Shown here piece by piece: positions 33,785 through 45,763 of a stretch of DNA of 64,000 nt. Within the stretch, counting starts at the first letter, position 1; each line of letters opens with the position of its first letter. A program made the translations under genes and the position numbers. The stretch covers positions 62,001 to 126,000 of the forward strand of contig NZ_FOSJ01000001.1 in assembly GCF_900114235.1 (NCBI RefSeq), written 5' to 3'. Under the pieces are notes generated by a model. It was given only the letters and a program-made list of their open reading frames with translations. It was not told the origin of the DNA and searched no databases. The DNA is from Marinilactibacillus piezotolerans (lineage in GTDB: Bacteria > Bacillota > Bacilli > Lactobacillales > Carnobacteriaceae_A).

Positions 33785-35995
33785 TTATGAAGTAATTCTT
33801 TTAACAGAATAAACATCAGGTATTGATTTAACTTTATCCACAATTCGTTCTAGTTCACTAAGATTCTGGATACCGATCGTAACTTTGATTATAGCCATTT
33901 TATTGTTATCTATTTTACCATTTACATTACTTAATTGATTCGTTTGGGAATTGATGACTTGCAATATTTCATTTAATAGACCTGAACGATCATAACCTTG
34001 TACTTGTAGTTCAGCATTATAGGATTTGTCATTACCGCTCGATTCCCATTCAACTTCAATCAATCTGTTCTCTGCATCCTCTGATGCATGAACATTTGGA
34101 CAATCCATTCGGTGGATAGATACACCTCGTCCTCGAGTAATATAGCCAACAATATCATCTCCAGGAACCGGATTACAGCACTTGCTTAATCTTACTAGCA
34201 AGTTATCAGCGCCTTGTATAACTACTCCGCCTTCATGCTTGATTTTCATTTTTTCAGGTTCTTTTTTTTGTTTCATTTCAATCGGATGATTCTGATCTAA
34301 TTGCAATTCTTTTTCTTCTTTTAATTTACGTTCTTTTTCAGTAAGCTTATTTGCGACTGTAACTACTTTAACTTCTCCATAACCTATTGAAGCATAAAGA
34401 TCTTCAGTATTTTGATAATTGAAGCGATCTGTCACTTTACTGATATTTTCTTTTTTCAAGATTTGTTTTGGACTAAAACCCATTTCTGTAATTTGCTTTT
34501 CAAGTATTTCTTTACCGCGCTCTACATTTTGTTCTTTTTCCTGAGTTTTAAAGAATCGTTTGATTTTATTTTTAGCTTTTGAAGTATTTACATAGTTAAG
34601 CCAGTCTCTACTTGGTCCAAATGAATTAGAAGATGTCAGCATTTCAACAATATCTCCATTTTTCAATTTGTAATTAAGAGGAACAATCTTGCCATTGACT
34701 TTTGCTCCCATTGATTTATTACCGACTTCTGTATGAACATGAAAAGCAAAGTCTAAAGTACTTGATCCGGAAGGAAGCTCCATTACATCTCCTTTAGGGC
34801 TGAATACATAAACTTTATCTTTAAAAATATCTTGTTTGATTGAATCCATAAAATCACTGGCATCACTAGATTCATTTTGGAGTTCTAAAATGTCTCTAAA
34901 CCATGAAATATGTTCTGATAAATCATCTTTGTCAATTTTTTCTGTAATACCTTCTTTATAAGCCCAATGTGCAGCTACCCCATATTCTGCTATTTCATGC
35001 ATCTGGTAAGTCCTGATTTGTACTTCCAGTGGTGTAGCGTTTGGCCCTAAAACTGTTGTATGAAGAGACTGGTACATATTGGCTTTAGGCATAGCTATAT
35101 AGTCTTTGAATCTACCAGGCATTGGTTTCCATCTGGTATGGATAGCTCCAAGCACACCATAACAATCTTTAATTGAATCAACGATTATTCTAATAGCTAA
35201 TAGATCATAGATTTCATTAAATTGTTTTTTCTGCTGTTTCATTTTTTTGTAAATAGAATATATATGTTTTGGACGTCCTGTAATATTTGCTTTAATATCC
35301 AATTCGTCTACCGACTCAACAATTGCTTTTTTAGCATCATCAATATAACGTTCACGGTCTTCTCGTCTAGAGTTCATTAAGTGGACAATACGATAATATT
35401 GTTGAGGATTCATATATCTCAAGGAAATATCTTCAAGTTCCCATTTGATTCGACTAATTCCTAATCTGTCTGCTAAAGGAGCATAAATTTCTAAAGTCTC
35501 TTTTGCAATGTCCCTTTGCTTCTCTGGACGATGATGTTTTAGTGTACGCATATTATGAACACGATCTGCTAATTTAACCAGTATAACTCGTACATCCTGA
35601 GCCATTGCCAATAACATTTTACGATGATTTTCAGCTTGATGTTCTTGTTTTGATTTAAATTTGATTTTCCCTAGTTTTGTAACACCATCTACAAGATCTG
35701 CTACTTCAGGTGTAAATATTTCAGCGATATCTGTATAAGTGTAATCAGTGTCTTCAATTACGTCATGGAGAAAACCAGTAGCAACGGTAACAGGATCCAT
35801 TTTTAGATCTGCTAAGATTCCTGCTACCTGAACAGGGTGCATAATATATGCTTCTCCTGATTTGCGTATTTGTCCTCTATGCGCTTCTTCTGCTAAATCA
35901 TAGGCCTGTTTAACGAAGGCTACATGTTCACTGTTCATATATGTCAAACATAGTGCTATGACTTCTTGAGGAGTATAGTCTTTTTTCTGTGACAT
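33785..35995 (-). CDS. relA: bifunctional (p)ppGpp synthetase/hydrolase RelA/Rsh
   Basis: A 736-residue long RSH protein. The hydrolase HD domain has AGILADL, HD in FLHDVIEDT and ADRVHNMRTL, all intact. The synthetase domain has YDLLAIRIIV, CYGVLGAIH, GRFKDYIAMPKANMYQSLHTTV and VQIRTYQMHEIAEYGVAAHW. TGS, zinc-finger-like (SKCCNPVPGDDIVGYITRG) and C-terminal ACT domains follow. It makes and degrades the stringent-response alarmone. AAGGTAGG precedes the ATG. Operon with dtd. Confidence 0.97.
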   Translation of the reverse strand: MSQKKDYTPQEVIALCLTYMNSEHVAFVKQAYDLAEEAHRGQIRKSGEAYIMHPVQVAGILADLKMDPVTVATGFLHDVIEDTDYTYTDIAEIFTPEVADLVDGVTKLGKIKFKSKQEHQAENHRKMLLAMAQDVRVILVKLADRVHNMRTLKHHRPEKQRDIAKETLEIYAPLADRLGISRIKWELEDISLRYMNPQQYYRIVHLMNSRREDRERYIDDAKKAIVESVDELDIKANITGRPKHIYSIYKKMKQQKKQFNEIYDLLAIRIIVDSIKDCYGVLGAIHTRWKPMPGRFKDYIAMPKANMYQSLHTTVLGPNATPLEVQIRTYQMHEIAEYGVAAHWAYKEGITEKIDKDDLSEHISWFRDILELQNESSDASDFMDSIKQDIFKDKVYVFSPKGDVMELPSGSSTLDFAFHVHTEVGNKSMGAKVNGKIVPLNYKLKNGDIVEMLTSSNSFGPSRDWLNYVNTSKAKNKIKRFFKTQEKEQNVERGKEILEKQITEMGFSPKQILKKENISKVTDRFNYQNTEDLYASIGYGEVKVVTVANKLTEKERKLKEEKELQLDQNHPIEMKQKKEPEKMKIKHEGGVVIQGADNLLVRLSKCCNPVPGDDIVGYITRGRGVSIHRMDCPNVHASEDAENRLIEVEWESSGNDKSYNAELQVQGYDRSGLLNEILQVINSQTNQLSNVNGKIDNNKMAIIKVTIGIQNLSELERIVDKVKSIPDVYSVKRITS

Positions 35996-36089
35996 AGATC
36001 CTACCTTCTTTTCTCATGATCTCATTTTAATTCTGTCTTTAGTTTGTAATATGCTTAGTTATAATAGTTAATTATTTTATTCTAATTGA

Positions 36090-36119
36090 TAATAAAACCA
36101 GCACTTTTCAGTGCTGGTT
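36090..36119 (-). terminator. terminator of the deoC transcript
   Basis: A 10-bp perfect stem AACCAGCACT/AGTGCTGGTT (36096-36105 with 36110-36119), 4-base loop, followed on the minus strand by TTATTATC. The relA promoter should lie between this hairpin and 35995. Confidence 0.85.
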
Positions 36120-36189
36120 CTCTTTTATATTATATCGTTTTTGTATAGCAGTTTCAACTCATGGTTTTTTTGGAACTGCCATGGTTTCT

Positions 36190-36861
36190 TTAGTATGCAT
36201 TACTTCCTTCTACACCCTCTAGAAGTGCTACACCATTAGAAGTCCCTATACGAGTAGCACCGGCTTCGATCATCCTTTTGGCATCCTCATAAGTTCTAAC
36301 GCCTCCAGAAGCTTTAACACCCATCTCTGGTCCTACAGCAGTGCGCATCAGTTTGATATCTTCTACTGTAGCTCCACCAGTTGAGAATCCAGTAGATGTT
36401 TTGACGAAATCTGCTCCCGCTCTCTTAGCTATCTCGCAAGCTCGTATTTTTTCATTGTGAGACAGTAAAGAGGTTTCGATAATTACCTTCACTATTGCTT
36501 TTTTATCAGCAGCTGTAACAACGGCTCTTATATCATCGTGTACAAGAGAAAAATCTTCGCTCTTCATAGCTCCAATATTGATAACCATATCAACTTCATC
36601 TGCTCCATCTTTAATTGCTTGCTTAGTTTCGTTGACTTTAGTAGCTGTAGTATTTGCTCCTAAAGGAAATCCAATAACAGTACAAGTATTGACCGCGGTT
36701 CCTTTTAGTAGATCAGAAACATAAGATACCCAAGTTGGATTAATACACACTGCTTTAAAATTATATTTTTTAGCATCCAAACATGCTTGCTGGATATCTA
36801 AATCAGTTGACTCCGGTTTTAGTACAGTATGGTCGATATAACTTTTTAAATTTTCTATCAT
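36190..36861 (-). CDS. deoC: deoxyribose-phosphate aldolase
   Basis: A 223-residue class I aldolase that splits 2-deoxyribose-5-phosphate into glyceraldehyde-3-phosphate and acetaldehyde. Family motifs: [40 protein letters not shown], the Schiff-base lysine in [15 protein letters not shown] and [14 protein letters not shown]. The length is typical. It starts 38 bases after prmA. No other deoxynucleoside catabolic gene is nearby, and deoC stands where rsmE usually follows prmA. Confidence 0.96.
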   Translation of the reverse strand: MIENLKSYIDHTVLKPESTDLDIQQACLDAKKYNFKAVCINPTWVSYVSDLLKGTAVNTCTVIGFPLGANTTATKVNETKQAIKDGADEVDMVINIGAMKSEDFSLVHDDIRAVVTAADKKAIVKVIIETSLLSHNEKIRACEIAKRAGADFVKTSTGFSTGGATVEDIKLMRTAVGPEMGVKASGGVRTYEDAKRMIEAGATRIGTSNGVALLEGVEGSNAY

Positions 36862-36899
36862 AATGATCCTTCTTTCTTAATATCTATTTTTTATTATTT

Positions 36900-37850
36900 T
36901 TAATCTTCTTCTGGTTTAATAGCTAATATAGCGATCCAGTCGCCCATTTGATTGATCTGCTGAATTTCAAATCCGGTGTTTTTCAAACTAGCGAGTACTT
37001 CTTCTTTCTTTTCTATGATAATACCTGAAGACAGGAACTTACCGCCCGGTTTTAAATTTTTAAATGCATCAGGTATAAGAAGCAATATAATTTCCGCTAG
37101 AATATTTGCGACTATCATATCCACTTTTACATCGATATCTTTAAGCAAATCATTGGGTTTAACAGATATTTCCGTTTTTAGATTATTCAATTTTATATTG
37201 TCATATGCTGATTTGACAGCTACATCATCTAGATCAAATGCTTGAATTTTAGAAGCACCTAACAAGGCACTAGCAATAGTCAAAACCCCTGATCCAGTTC
37301 CAACGTCTAAAACTGTTTCTCCGCCTCTTAAATTATTTTCAAGGGCTTGTAAACAAAGTTTAGTAGTTGGATGGGTGCCGGTACCAAAAGCCAGTCCCGG
37401 ATCTAAATAAATAATCTTCTCTGCATCATGTCTTTTTATATAATCTTCCCATTGGGGAACAATTGTCATATATCTAGTAATCGGAACAGGATGGTAATAT
37501 TTTTTCCAAGCATTAGCCCATTCTTCTTCTACTACATCTTCAGTTGTAACTTCATACTTTTCAATATCCAAATCAAAAGACTTAAGCATTTCAATTTTTT
37601 CAATTAAAGCCATTTTCGTTGCTTTTGAAGCAGCATCCCCATAAAAATATCCCTTAATAACAACTCCGTCAGCTGGAAAAGATTTTTCATCTAATGCCCA
37701 TAATGTATCAAATCCGTACTCTGGAAGTGATAAAAAGTCTTTTCTGTCAGCCACGGAGACACCAGCTGAACCTAATTCGATTAATATGTTTGATACTGCT
37801 TCTGTAGCTTCTCCATTAATATGAACTTTAAATTCTTTCCACTCCGTCAT
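36900..37850 (-). CDS. prmA: ribosomal protein L11 methyltransferase
   Basis: PrmA trimethylates ribosomal protein L11. The N-terminal substrate-binding domain begins MTEWKEFKVHI. The SAM domain has YLDPGLAFGTGTHPTT, VLDVGTGSGVL and the NILAEIILLL motif (a variant of NPPY). The frame is open up to 37898, but AAGGATG spaced 9 bases supports ATG 37850 (316 residues), the family start. It overlaps the DUF3013 gene by 23 bases. Confidence 0.94.
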   Translation of the reverse strand: MTEWKEFKVHINGEATEAVSNILIELGSAGVSVADRKDFLSLPEYGFDTLWALDEKSFPADGVVIKGYFYGDAASKATKMALIEKIEMLKSFDLDIEKYEVTTEDVVEEEWANAWKKYYHPVPITRYMTIVPQWEDYIKRHDAEKIIYLDPGLAFGTGTHPTTKLCLQALENNLRGGETVLDVGTGSGVLTIASALLGASKIQAFDLDDVAVKSAYDNIKLNNLKTEISVKPNDLLKDIDVKVDMIVANILAEIILLLIPDAFKNLKPGGKFLSSGIIIEKKEEVLASLKNTGFEIQQINQMGDWIAILAIKPEED

Positions 37851-38379
37851 TTGATTCATCCTTTTTAATTTGTTCGATAAATGATTCTTCTTCGTCAAGC
37901 ATCATTTTAACTTTTTCTTCATCATATCGATTTATTGATTTCAAAGTTTGGATAGTTCCTTCAAGATTATGTTCATTCCATCTTAAACTGAATTCTCCAG
38001 TAACATTATCATCAGAAAATTTCTTCAACTCAACTATGCCTTCCTCAGCTATGATATTCAGCTGCTTTAAGCATGCATACACATGTCCTTTTTCTATACC
38101 AGTATGACTGTTTATTGGAATGGAAGCTAAATAATTCTGAGGTTTGACGTGAGCATACGCTGGATCATAGAAGCAAATAACGTCTTCAAATTGAATACTT
38201 CCAGGCTGATTAGTCTGTCCAATTACATCTTGTACTTGAAGTGAATCATCTACTTTAGTGTTAAAAGTTATAAATAATTCTATTATTCTATTATTGGTAT
38301 TTTTAATTACTCTCCACTGGAAAACTGGAAAAAGTTTTTTCAATTCAGTATCTATATATGTTGCGAGATCTTGTTTCAA
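37828..38379 (-). CDS. DUF3013 family protein
   Basis: A 183-residue acidic protein of the DUF3013 family, found in Lactobacillales next to prmA. It has no membrane segment and no recognised catalytic motif. Visible features are the YDPAYAHVKPQNYLASIP core, the GIEKGHVYACLKQLN segment and a very acidic C-terminus (MMLDEEESFIEQIKKDE). AGGAGGTTAAG precedes the ATG. It overlaps prmA at its 3' end, implying translational coupling. Function unknown. Confidence 0.82.
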   Translation of the reverse strand: MKQDLATYIDTELKKLFPVFQWRVIKNTNNRIIELFITFNTKVDDSLQVQDVIGQTNQPGSIQFEDVICFYDPAYAHVKPQNYLASIPINSHTGIEKGHVYACLKQLNIIAEEGIVELKKFSDDNVTGEFSLRWNEHNLEGTIQTLKSINRYDEEKVKMMLDEEESFIEQIKKDESNDGVERI

Positions 38380-38406
38380 AACTTAACCTCCTACTCTATT
38401 TATACC

Positions 38407-39054
38407 CTATTCTAACATAGTTTTCCATCCATTATCCATGGAAACCTTTCCTCGCTTTTTAGATAGATATGGATTTCCAGATACCGTATAACGTAAGTTT
38501 GCTTCTGTCCATTCACCTTTATTTGGTATACCGATTCTTGGAGAAGCCTCAATATGAATCGGTTCTAGTTTCTTACTCAAATCTAAGTATAGAGGTTTTT
38601 CGAATATACTGAGTCCATTATCTTCCATTGAAATATTTAAAGCTTTCGTCAATTTACCTGGACCATTTGTCAAATCAATTCCATTTTTTTTACGATTCAA
38701 TTGCATTAATTTTTCCCCTTCGTTTGGCTCAACTGCTCTAATCAGTACAGCATGAGCTACTCCTTCAGGTTGAGTAACTATATTTAACATCTTATGAGTA
38801 TGCATCTGATAGATATAAACTGTTCCAGCTTTCTGATACATGGAGTGTAACCTAGGAGTCCTTTTGCCTAAATAACTATGTGCTGCCGCATCTTCATAAC
38901 CTAAGTACGCTTCTGTTTCAACAATCCAACCAGACATTACTCCTGAATCTGTCTCTTTAACCAATAAATGACCTAATAATTGTTGAGCGATCTCTTCTGT
39001 TGACTTACTAGCATCTGTGATATCAAACATTTTTCTGTACTCATCCTTTATCAT
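38407..39054 (-). CDS. DNA-3-methyladenine glycosylase (AAG/MPG family)
   Basis: A 215-residue alkyladenine glycosylase of the mammalian AAG type. It has the catalytic Glu in GWIVETEAYLGYEDAAAHS, RTPRLHSMYQKAGTVYIYQMH, HAVLIRAVEP and NGPGKLTKALNI. It excises alkylated or deaminated purines. The length is typical. It is the likely first gene of a unit with DUF3013, prmA and deoC (28-base gap to DUF3013). Confidence 0.93.
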   Translation of the reverse strand: MIKDEYRKMFDITDASKSTEEIAQQLLGHLLVKETDSGVMSGWIVETEAYLGYEDAAAHSYLGKRTPRLHSMYQKAGTVYIYQMHTHKMLNIVTQPEGVAHAVLIRAVEPNEGEKLMQLNRKKNGIDLTNGPGKLTKALNISMEDNGLSIFEKPLYLDLSKKLEPIHIEASPRIGIPNKGEWTEANLRYTVSGNPYLSKKRGKVSMDNGWKTMLE

Positions 39055-39084
39055 TCACTTTCTTTTGCAAGCTCTATTAATGTA

Positions 39085-39117
39085 TAAAAAAAGCATGCTG
39101 AATATCAACATGCTTAA
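39085..39117 (-). terminator. terminator of the CNNM gene
   Basis: Stem AAGCATG/CATGCTT (39091-39097 with 39109-39115), extended inward with one mismatch and followed on the minus strand by TTTTTTTATAC. Confidence 0.85.
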
Positions 39118-39120
39118 ATT

Positions 39121-40401
39121 TTAACCTTCTGCTTCATAGCTTGTTTCTATATAATCAATGCGTATTTCCAGAACTCTTCTATTTTTGACCTCTGTAACTG
39201 ACACATCCATATTTTTATATATAAACTGATCACCCTCAAAAGGCACTCTATTTAATTCTTCTATAACAAATCCACTGACAGTATTAGAGATGAAATCGTC
39301 TGAGCTATCCAGATGAAATAAATCAAAAAGTTTTTCTAATTTTACGGTTCCTTTAACGATATAACTTAATCCATCATTCAATTCAATGATTTCTTCTTCG
39401 ATTACATCAGATTCATCCCAGATTTCTCCAACCAGCTCTTCTAAGACGTCTTCCATTGTAGCGATTCCAACGGTTCCACCATGTTCATCCGTTACAATTG
39501 CCATATGAGTTTTTTTAAGCTGCATTGTTCGAAGCAGCTTAGATAAATTCATTACCGGTGGAACATAAATAACTTCTTTAACAATCGTTAATATTGAGGT
39601 ATCTTTGCCTGTACGTACTTTAGCTTTCAGATAGCGATTAAAGTCTTTTTCGTGTAAAATTCCTACCACATGATCAATTGTATCATCATAAATGATTAGT
39701 CTGGAAAAGTTATGTCTATTAAATAATTCTTCTATCTTCGAATCCTCTTCATTTACATCGCAACCAATAACGTCTACTCGAGGCATCAGTATAGAGGAAA
39801 CTTCTAAATCATCAAATTCTATAGCTGATCTGACAAGTTGATGTTCATGGTCTTCAATACTTCCACCTATTTCTGCCTGATCGACCATAGAAAGTAATTC
39901 ATCTTCACTGATTGTTTCCAGATTTTCAAAATTGAACACTCTATCGAGTAAAAGTCTCCATTTTTCAAAAAACCAGATAGCTGGTCTAAATAAATTCATC
40001 AAAACCTGAATAATTGGTGAAGAAAATTTAGCGATTGTTTCAGATTTCTCTTTAGCAATCGTTTTTGGTGTAATCTCACCGAATATTAGCACAATAATGG
40101 TAATCACAATAGTAGCAATTGTTGCGCCGTATGTTGGAAACCATTTAACAAATAATAAAGTAGCAATTGCAGACGTCGCAATATTCACAATATTGTTACC
40201 GATTAAAATCGTAGACAATACGGAATCAAAGTTCTCTGCTAAGTGTAAGGTTCTTTTTGCTTTCTTGTCACCATTTTCTGCTTCATTTTTCAATCTAATT
40301 CGGTTCGCCGATGTAAAAGCTGTTTCCGAAGAAGAAAAATAAGCTGATAAAAAAATCAACACAATTAATAATAATATGCTCGATAAATCTCCACTGTCCA
40401 T
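39121..40401 (-). CDS. CNNM/CorC-type transporter with CBS pair (second copy)
   Basis: A 426-residue protein with a DUF21/CNNM membrane domain (about 1-165, including SAYFSSSETAFTSANRIRLKN), a CBS pair (about 200-325, including ILMPRVDVIGCDV and GTVGIATMEDVLEELVGEIWDE) and a C-terminal CorC_HlyC domain (about 345-420). Same architecture as the gene at 972-2288 but clearly diverged. Probably a divalent cation transporter or efflux regulator, by homology. AAGGGGGAAGTCCATC lies upstream of the ATG. Monocistronic, with its own terminator. Confidence 0.88.
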   Translation of the reverse strand: MDSGDLSSILLLIVLIFLSAYFSSSETAFTSANRIRLKNEAENGDKKAKRTLHLAENFDSVLSTILIGNNIVNIATSAIATLLFVKWFPTYGATIATIVITIIVLIFGEITPKTIAKEKSETIAKFSSPIIQVLMNLFRPAIWFFEKWRLLLDRVFNFENLETISEDELLSMVDQAEIGGSIEDHEHQLVRSAIEFDDLEVSSILMPRVDVIGCDVNEEDSKIEELFNRHNFSRLIIYDDTIDHVVGILHEKDFNRYLKAKVRTGKDTSILTIVKEVIYVPPVMNLSKLLRTMQLKKTHMAIVTDEHGGTVGIATMEDVLEELVGEIWDESDVIEEEIIELNDGLSYIVKGTVKLEKLFDLFHLDSSDDFISNTVSGFVIEELNRVPFEGDQFIYKNMDVSVTEVKNRRVLEIRIDYIETSYEAEG

Positions 40402-40495
40402 TAAGATGGACTTCCCCCTTTATAATCTTTTTATATATTGTATCATAACAATATTTGATTTTTATTAAATTTATTATACTTTTTTAAATTTCAAA

Positions 40496-40522
40496 GATGG
40501 GAAGTCGCCTGACTCCCCATCT
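40496..40522 (-). terminator. possible terminator after lepA
   Basis: An 11-bp stem with one mismatch (40496-40506 with 40512-40522) and a GCCT loop, followed on the minus strand only by TTTG. It lies about 70 bases after the lepA stop. Confidence 0.45.
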
Positions 40523-40590
40523 CTACTACATTATTTTAAAATAGATTTATAAAAAACTTCATACTTAAATTAATGATGGTTTACTATTCA

Positions 40591-42414
40591 TTACTCATCA
40601 TCAAGGTTTAATACTGCCATGAAGGCATCTTGAGGAATTTCTACATTACCGACATTCTTCATACGTTTTTTACCGGCTTTTTGTTTCTTCAAAAGTTTCT
40701 GACGACGAGTCACGTCCCCACCATATAGTTTAGCTGTAACATCTTTACGGTAAGCTTTAACTGTTGAGCGGGCAACAATATTCTGTCCAATCGCCGCTTG
40801 GATAGGGATCTCAAATTGTTGCCGTGGGATTGTCTGTTTCAGCTGTTCTACAACTGATTTTCCTCGACCATAAGAAAAGTCTTTATGCACAATAAAACTC
40901 AATGCATCGACTGTTTCTCCATGAATAAGAATATCCATTTTAACCAGATCACTTACACGGTATCCTGCTTCAGCATAATCCAACGAAGCGTATCCTTTTG
41001 TACTGGATTTCAAACGATCAAAGAAGTCATATACAATTTCCGATAGAGGAATGAAGTAAGCAACATTCACCCGAATATCATCTAGATATTCCATTGTAAT
41101 GAATTCTCCCCGTTTACGTTGTGCAATTTCCATCACTGCTCCAACATAATCATTTGGAACGGTGATAGTAGCTTTTACATATGGCTCTTCTACTGATTCG
41201 ATTTCTTGTGGTGTTGGCATATCATCAGGATTTGAAACTTCAATTTTTTCACCATCTGTTTTGTTGATGTGATAGATAACCGATGGAGCGGTAGTAATCA
41301 GATCTAAATTGAATTCACGTTCTAAACGTTCCTGTATGACATCCATATGCAACATACCTAAGAAACCACAACGGAACCCAAATCCTAAAGCTTGAGATGT
41401 TTCAGCTTCATACTGAAGGGCAGCATCGTTCAATTGCAGCCTTTCCAGTGCTTCTCTAAGATCCTCATATTTAGCTGAATCTGTCGGATACATTCCACAG
41501 AAAACCATCGGGTTCATCTGACGATATCCTGGTAGAGCCTTAGTAGTTGGATTATTTGCAAGGGTAATCGTATCTCCGACTCGAGTATCTTTAACTGTTT
41601 TTATATTTGCTGTTACAAATCCAACATCTCCAACCATCAAATAATCTCTGGAAAGAGGTTTCGGAGAGAAAATCCCTAAATCAGTAACTTCAAATTTCTT
41701 ACCGTTACTTAGTATTTGGATTGTATCTCCTTTACTTAAGACACCATCCATTACTCTAATATTCAAAACAACTCCTCGATAAGGATCATAGGCAGAGTCA
41801 AATATCAGAGCTTGAAGCGGATTATCAATATCCCCTTCTGGTGCTGGGACTTTTTGTACAATTTGTTCCAAGATATCTTCAATACCGATACCAGACTTAG
41901 CACTAGATAAAACAGCCTCGCTAGCATCTAATCCAATAATATCTTCGATTTCTTTGCGAACTCTTTCAGGATCAGCGGCTGGCAGATCAATCTTATTGAT
42001 TACTGGCAAGATTTCCAGTTCATTATCTAAAGCAAGATAAACATTGGCTAATGTTTGAGCTTCTACACCTTGTGCTGCATCAACTACCAAAATAGCCCCT
42101 TCACATGCAGCTAAACTTCTTGATACTTCATATGTGAAATCCACATGACCGGGTGTATCGATGAGATGAAGAATATACGTTTCTCCATTTTTAGCAGTAT
42201 ACTGTAATTCGACTGTATTCAGCTTAATGGTAATACCACGTTCTCGTTCTAGATCCATTGAATCCAATAACTGATCTTGCATTTCTCTATCCGCAACTGT
42301 ATGTGTCAATTGTAGTATGCGATCTGCTAGAGTAGATTTACCGTGATCTATATGTGCAATGATTGAAAAATTTCTTATTTGTTTTTGTCTCTTTCGAGCT
42401 TCATTTTTATCCAT
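40591..42414 (-). CDS. lepA: elongation factor 4 (LepA)
   Basis: A 607-residue translational GTPase. G motifs: [13 protein letters not shown] (G1), [10 protein letters not shown] (G2), [10 protein letters not shown] (G3) and NKIDLPAAD (G4). The family-specific C-terminal domain is present ([23 protein letters not shown]). LepA promotes back-translocation and ribosome assembly under stress. The length is typical. It lies downstream of dnaJ but beyond a terminator hairpin. Confidence 0.97.
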   Translation of the reverse strand: MDKNEARKRQKQIRNFSIIAHIDHGKSTLADRILQLTHTVADREMQDQLLDSMDLERERGITIKLNTVELQYTAKNGETYILHLIDTPGHVDFTYEVSRSLAACEGAILVVDAAQGVEAQTLANVYLALDNELEILPVINKIDLPAADPERVRKEIEDIIGLDASEAVLSSAKSGIGIEDILEQIVQKVPAPEGDIDNPLQALIFDSAYDPYRGVVLNIRVMDGVLSKGDTIQILSNGKKFEVTDLGIFSPKPLSRDYLMVGDVGFVTANIKTVKDTRVGDTITLANNPTTKALPGYRQMNPMVFCGMYPTDSAKYEDLREALERLQLNDAALQYEAETSQALGFGFRCGFLGMLHMDVIQERLEREFNLDLITTAPSVIYHINKTDGEKIEVSNPDDMPTPQEIESVEEPYVKATITVPNDYVGAVMEIAQRKRGEFITMEYLDDIRVNVAYFIPLSEIVYDFFDRLKSSTKGYASLDYAEAGYRVSDLVKMDILIHGETVDALSFIVHKDFSYGRGKSVVEQLKQTIPRQQFEIPIQAAIGQNIVARSTVKAYRKDVTAKLYGGDVTRRQKLLKKQKAGKKRMKNVGNVEIPQDAFMAVLNLDDE

Positions 42415-42505
42415 TATATTAAATCCTCATTCCTTCGTCTTCACAGGCGTTCTTACCTATTATACCAACGATTAGAACAGAGCACAATCAAATTAGCAGA
42501 CATAT

Positions 42506-42538
42506 AATAAGGAGATGGCCGACAGCCATCTCCTTATT
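42506..42538 (-). terminator. terminator after dnaJ
   Basis: A 14-bp stem (42506-42519 with 42525-42538) with a 5-base loop, immediately after the dnaJ stop; T-rich end TTATTATATG on the minus strand. Confidence 0.75.
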
Positions 42539-42540
42539 TG

Positions 42541-43692
42541 TTACTTATGCTTATCTTTGAAGGCATCCTTTACCTTTGAAAAAAACGAACCTTCATCTTG
42601 TTCAATAATCTCATCATACTCACTAACTTTAGCAAATTTTCTTAGCTGTTCAGCTTGTTCTTGATTTATTTTTTTAGGAATCTCAACATTTACTGTGATA
42701 TGCTGATCTCCGTTACCTGTTCCACGTAAGCGTGGTGCTCCTTTTCCTTTTAAGCGGAAAGCAGTACCTGGCTGAGTACCTGAAGGTATCTTAAATTTAA
42801 CTTTACCATGGACAGTGGGAACTTCAAGTTCATCTCCTAATGTTGCTTGAACCATATTGATTGGTAATTCGTAATAGATCTCCGTACCTCTTCTTTTGAA
42901 TTGATCAGATGATGCTACTCTAAAGACTACATAAAGGTCCCCGTAAGGTCCACCGTTTTTCCCAGCATCTCCCTGATTTTGAAGACGCATTTGGTTTCCA
43001 TCTTCAACACCAGCTGGTACTGTAACTTTTACAGAATGCTGTTCTTTAGTATGTCCAGTTCCATGACAAACTTCACATTTTTCTTTGATTTCCTGACCAG
43101 TTCCATGACAAGTTGGACAAGTCTGTTGCGTCATCACACGACCAAATGGAGTATTTCTTTCTACGTTGATAGCTCCTGCACCACCACATTGAGAACATGT
43201 TTGAGGACTAGTACCAGGTTTTGCGCCACTACCGCCACAGTTGTTACATTCTTCTTCTCTTCTATAACGAATCGTAGTTTCTTTCCCAAAAATAGCTTCT
43301 TCAAATTTAAGATCTAAAACATATTGAAGATCTTCTCCTTGCATGGGAGCATTAGGATTTCTGGGTCTTCTTCCGCCACCACCAAAGAATTGTTCAAATA
43401 TATCTTCAAATCCACCGCCGCCGAAGCCGCCAGCTCCACCAAATCCGCCACCAGCTCCAAAATTTGGATCAGTAGAAGCATGTCCGTATTGATCATAAGC
43501 AGCTCGTTTTTGTTCATCACTTAATACTTCATAAGCTTCAGTGATTTTTTTGAACATTTCATCAGCATTTGATTCTTCACTAATATCTGGATGATACTTT
43601 TTTGATAATTTTCTATATGCTTTTTTTATTTCATCTTTTGAGGCATCTTTTGATACCCCTAAAAGATCATAATAATCTTCTTTTGCCGGCAT
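42541..43692 (-). CDS. dnaJ: chaperone DnaJ (Hsp40)
   Basis: Co-chaperone of DnaK, 383 residues. The J domain has HPD in KYHPDIS (about 33-39), then a G/F-rich region (about 70-115), four CxxCxGxG zinc repeats ([32 protein letters not shown]) and the C-terminal substrate domain. GGAGG precedes the ATG. It is separated from dnaK by a strong terminator overlapping a candidate promoter, so it may be expressed partly on its own. Confidence 0.97.
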   Translation of the reverse strand: MPAKEDYYDLLGVSKDASKDEIKKAYRKLSKKYHPDISEESNADEMFKKITEAYEVLSDEQKRAAYDQYGHASTDPNFGAGGGFGGAGGFGGGGFEDIFEQFFGGGGRRPRNPNAPMQGEDLQYVLDLKFEEAIFGKETTIRYRREEECNNCGGSGAKPGTSPQTCSQCGGAGAINVERNTPFGRVMTQQTCPTCHGTGQEIKEKCEVCHGTGHTKEQHSVKVTVPAGVEDGNQMRLQNQGDAGKNGGPYGDLYVVFRVASSDQFKRRGTEIYYELPINMVQATLGDELEVPTVHGKVKFKIPSGTQPGTAFRLKGKGAPRLRGTGNGDQHITVNVEIPKKINQEQAEQLRKFAKVSEYDEIIEQDEGSFFSKVKDAFKDKHK

Positions 43693-43739
43693 TTTATTCC
43701 TCCATACTCTAAAGAGTTGCTAGATGTATTCTATATATG

Positions 43740-43768
43740 ACTATACTATACTTAGAATAAAAAGCCAA
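43740..43768 (-). promoter_or_regulatory. candidate dnaJ promoter overlapping the dnaK terminator
   Basis: On the minus strand TTGGCT (43763-43768), a 17-base spacer and TATAGT (43740-43745), 48 bases upstream of dnaJ. The -35 hexamer is part of the terminator arm. No CIRCE is near it. Confidence 0.5.
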
Positions 43769-43790
43769 AAGCACTAAGCTTTGGCTTTTT
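43757..43790 (-). terminator. terminator between dnaK and dnaJ
   Basis: A 10-bp stem AAAAGCCAAA/TTTGGCTTTT (43760-43769 with 43780-43789) followed on the minus strand by TTTTTATTC. A second, bulged hairpin without T-run lies nearer dnaK (about 43817-43849). Confidence 0.8.
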
Positions 43791-43867
43791 ATTTGAACTA
43801 TTCGTCTGCTTAGTCAACTTACTACTACCTCTATTTTAGGTAGTAAGTTATTTCCCTTTAAAGAAAT

Positions 43868-45721
<1,854 letters not shown>

Positions 45722-45763
45722 TCATAAATTTTTTGTTTTAATTTTTGAATCTGATTTTAGAAT

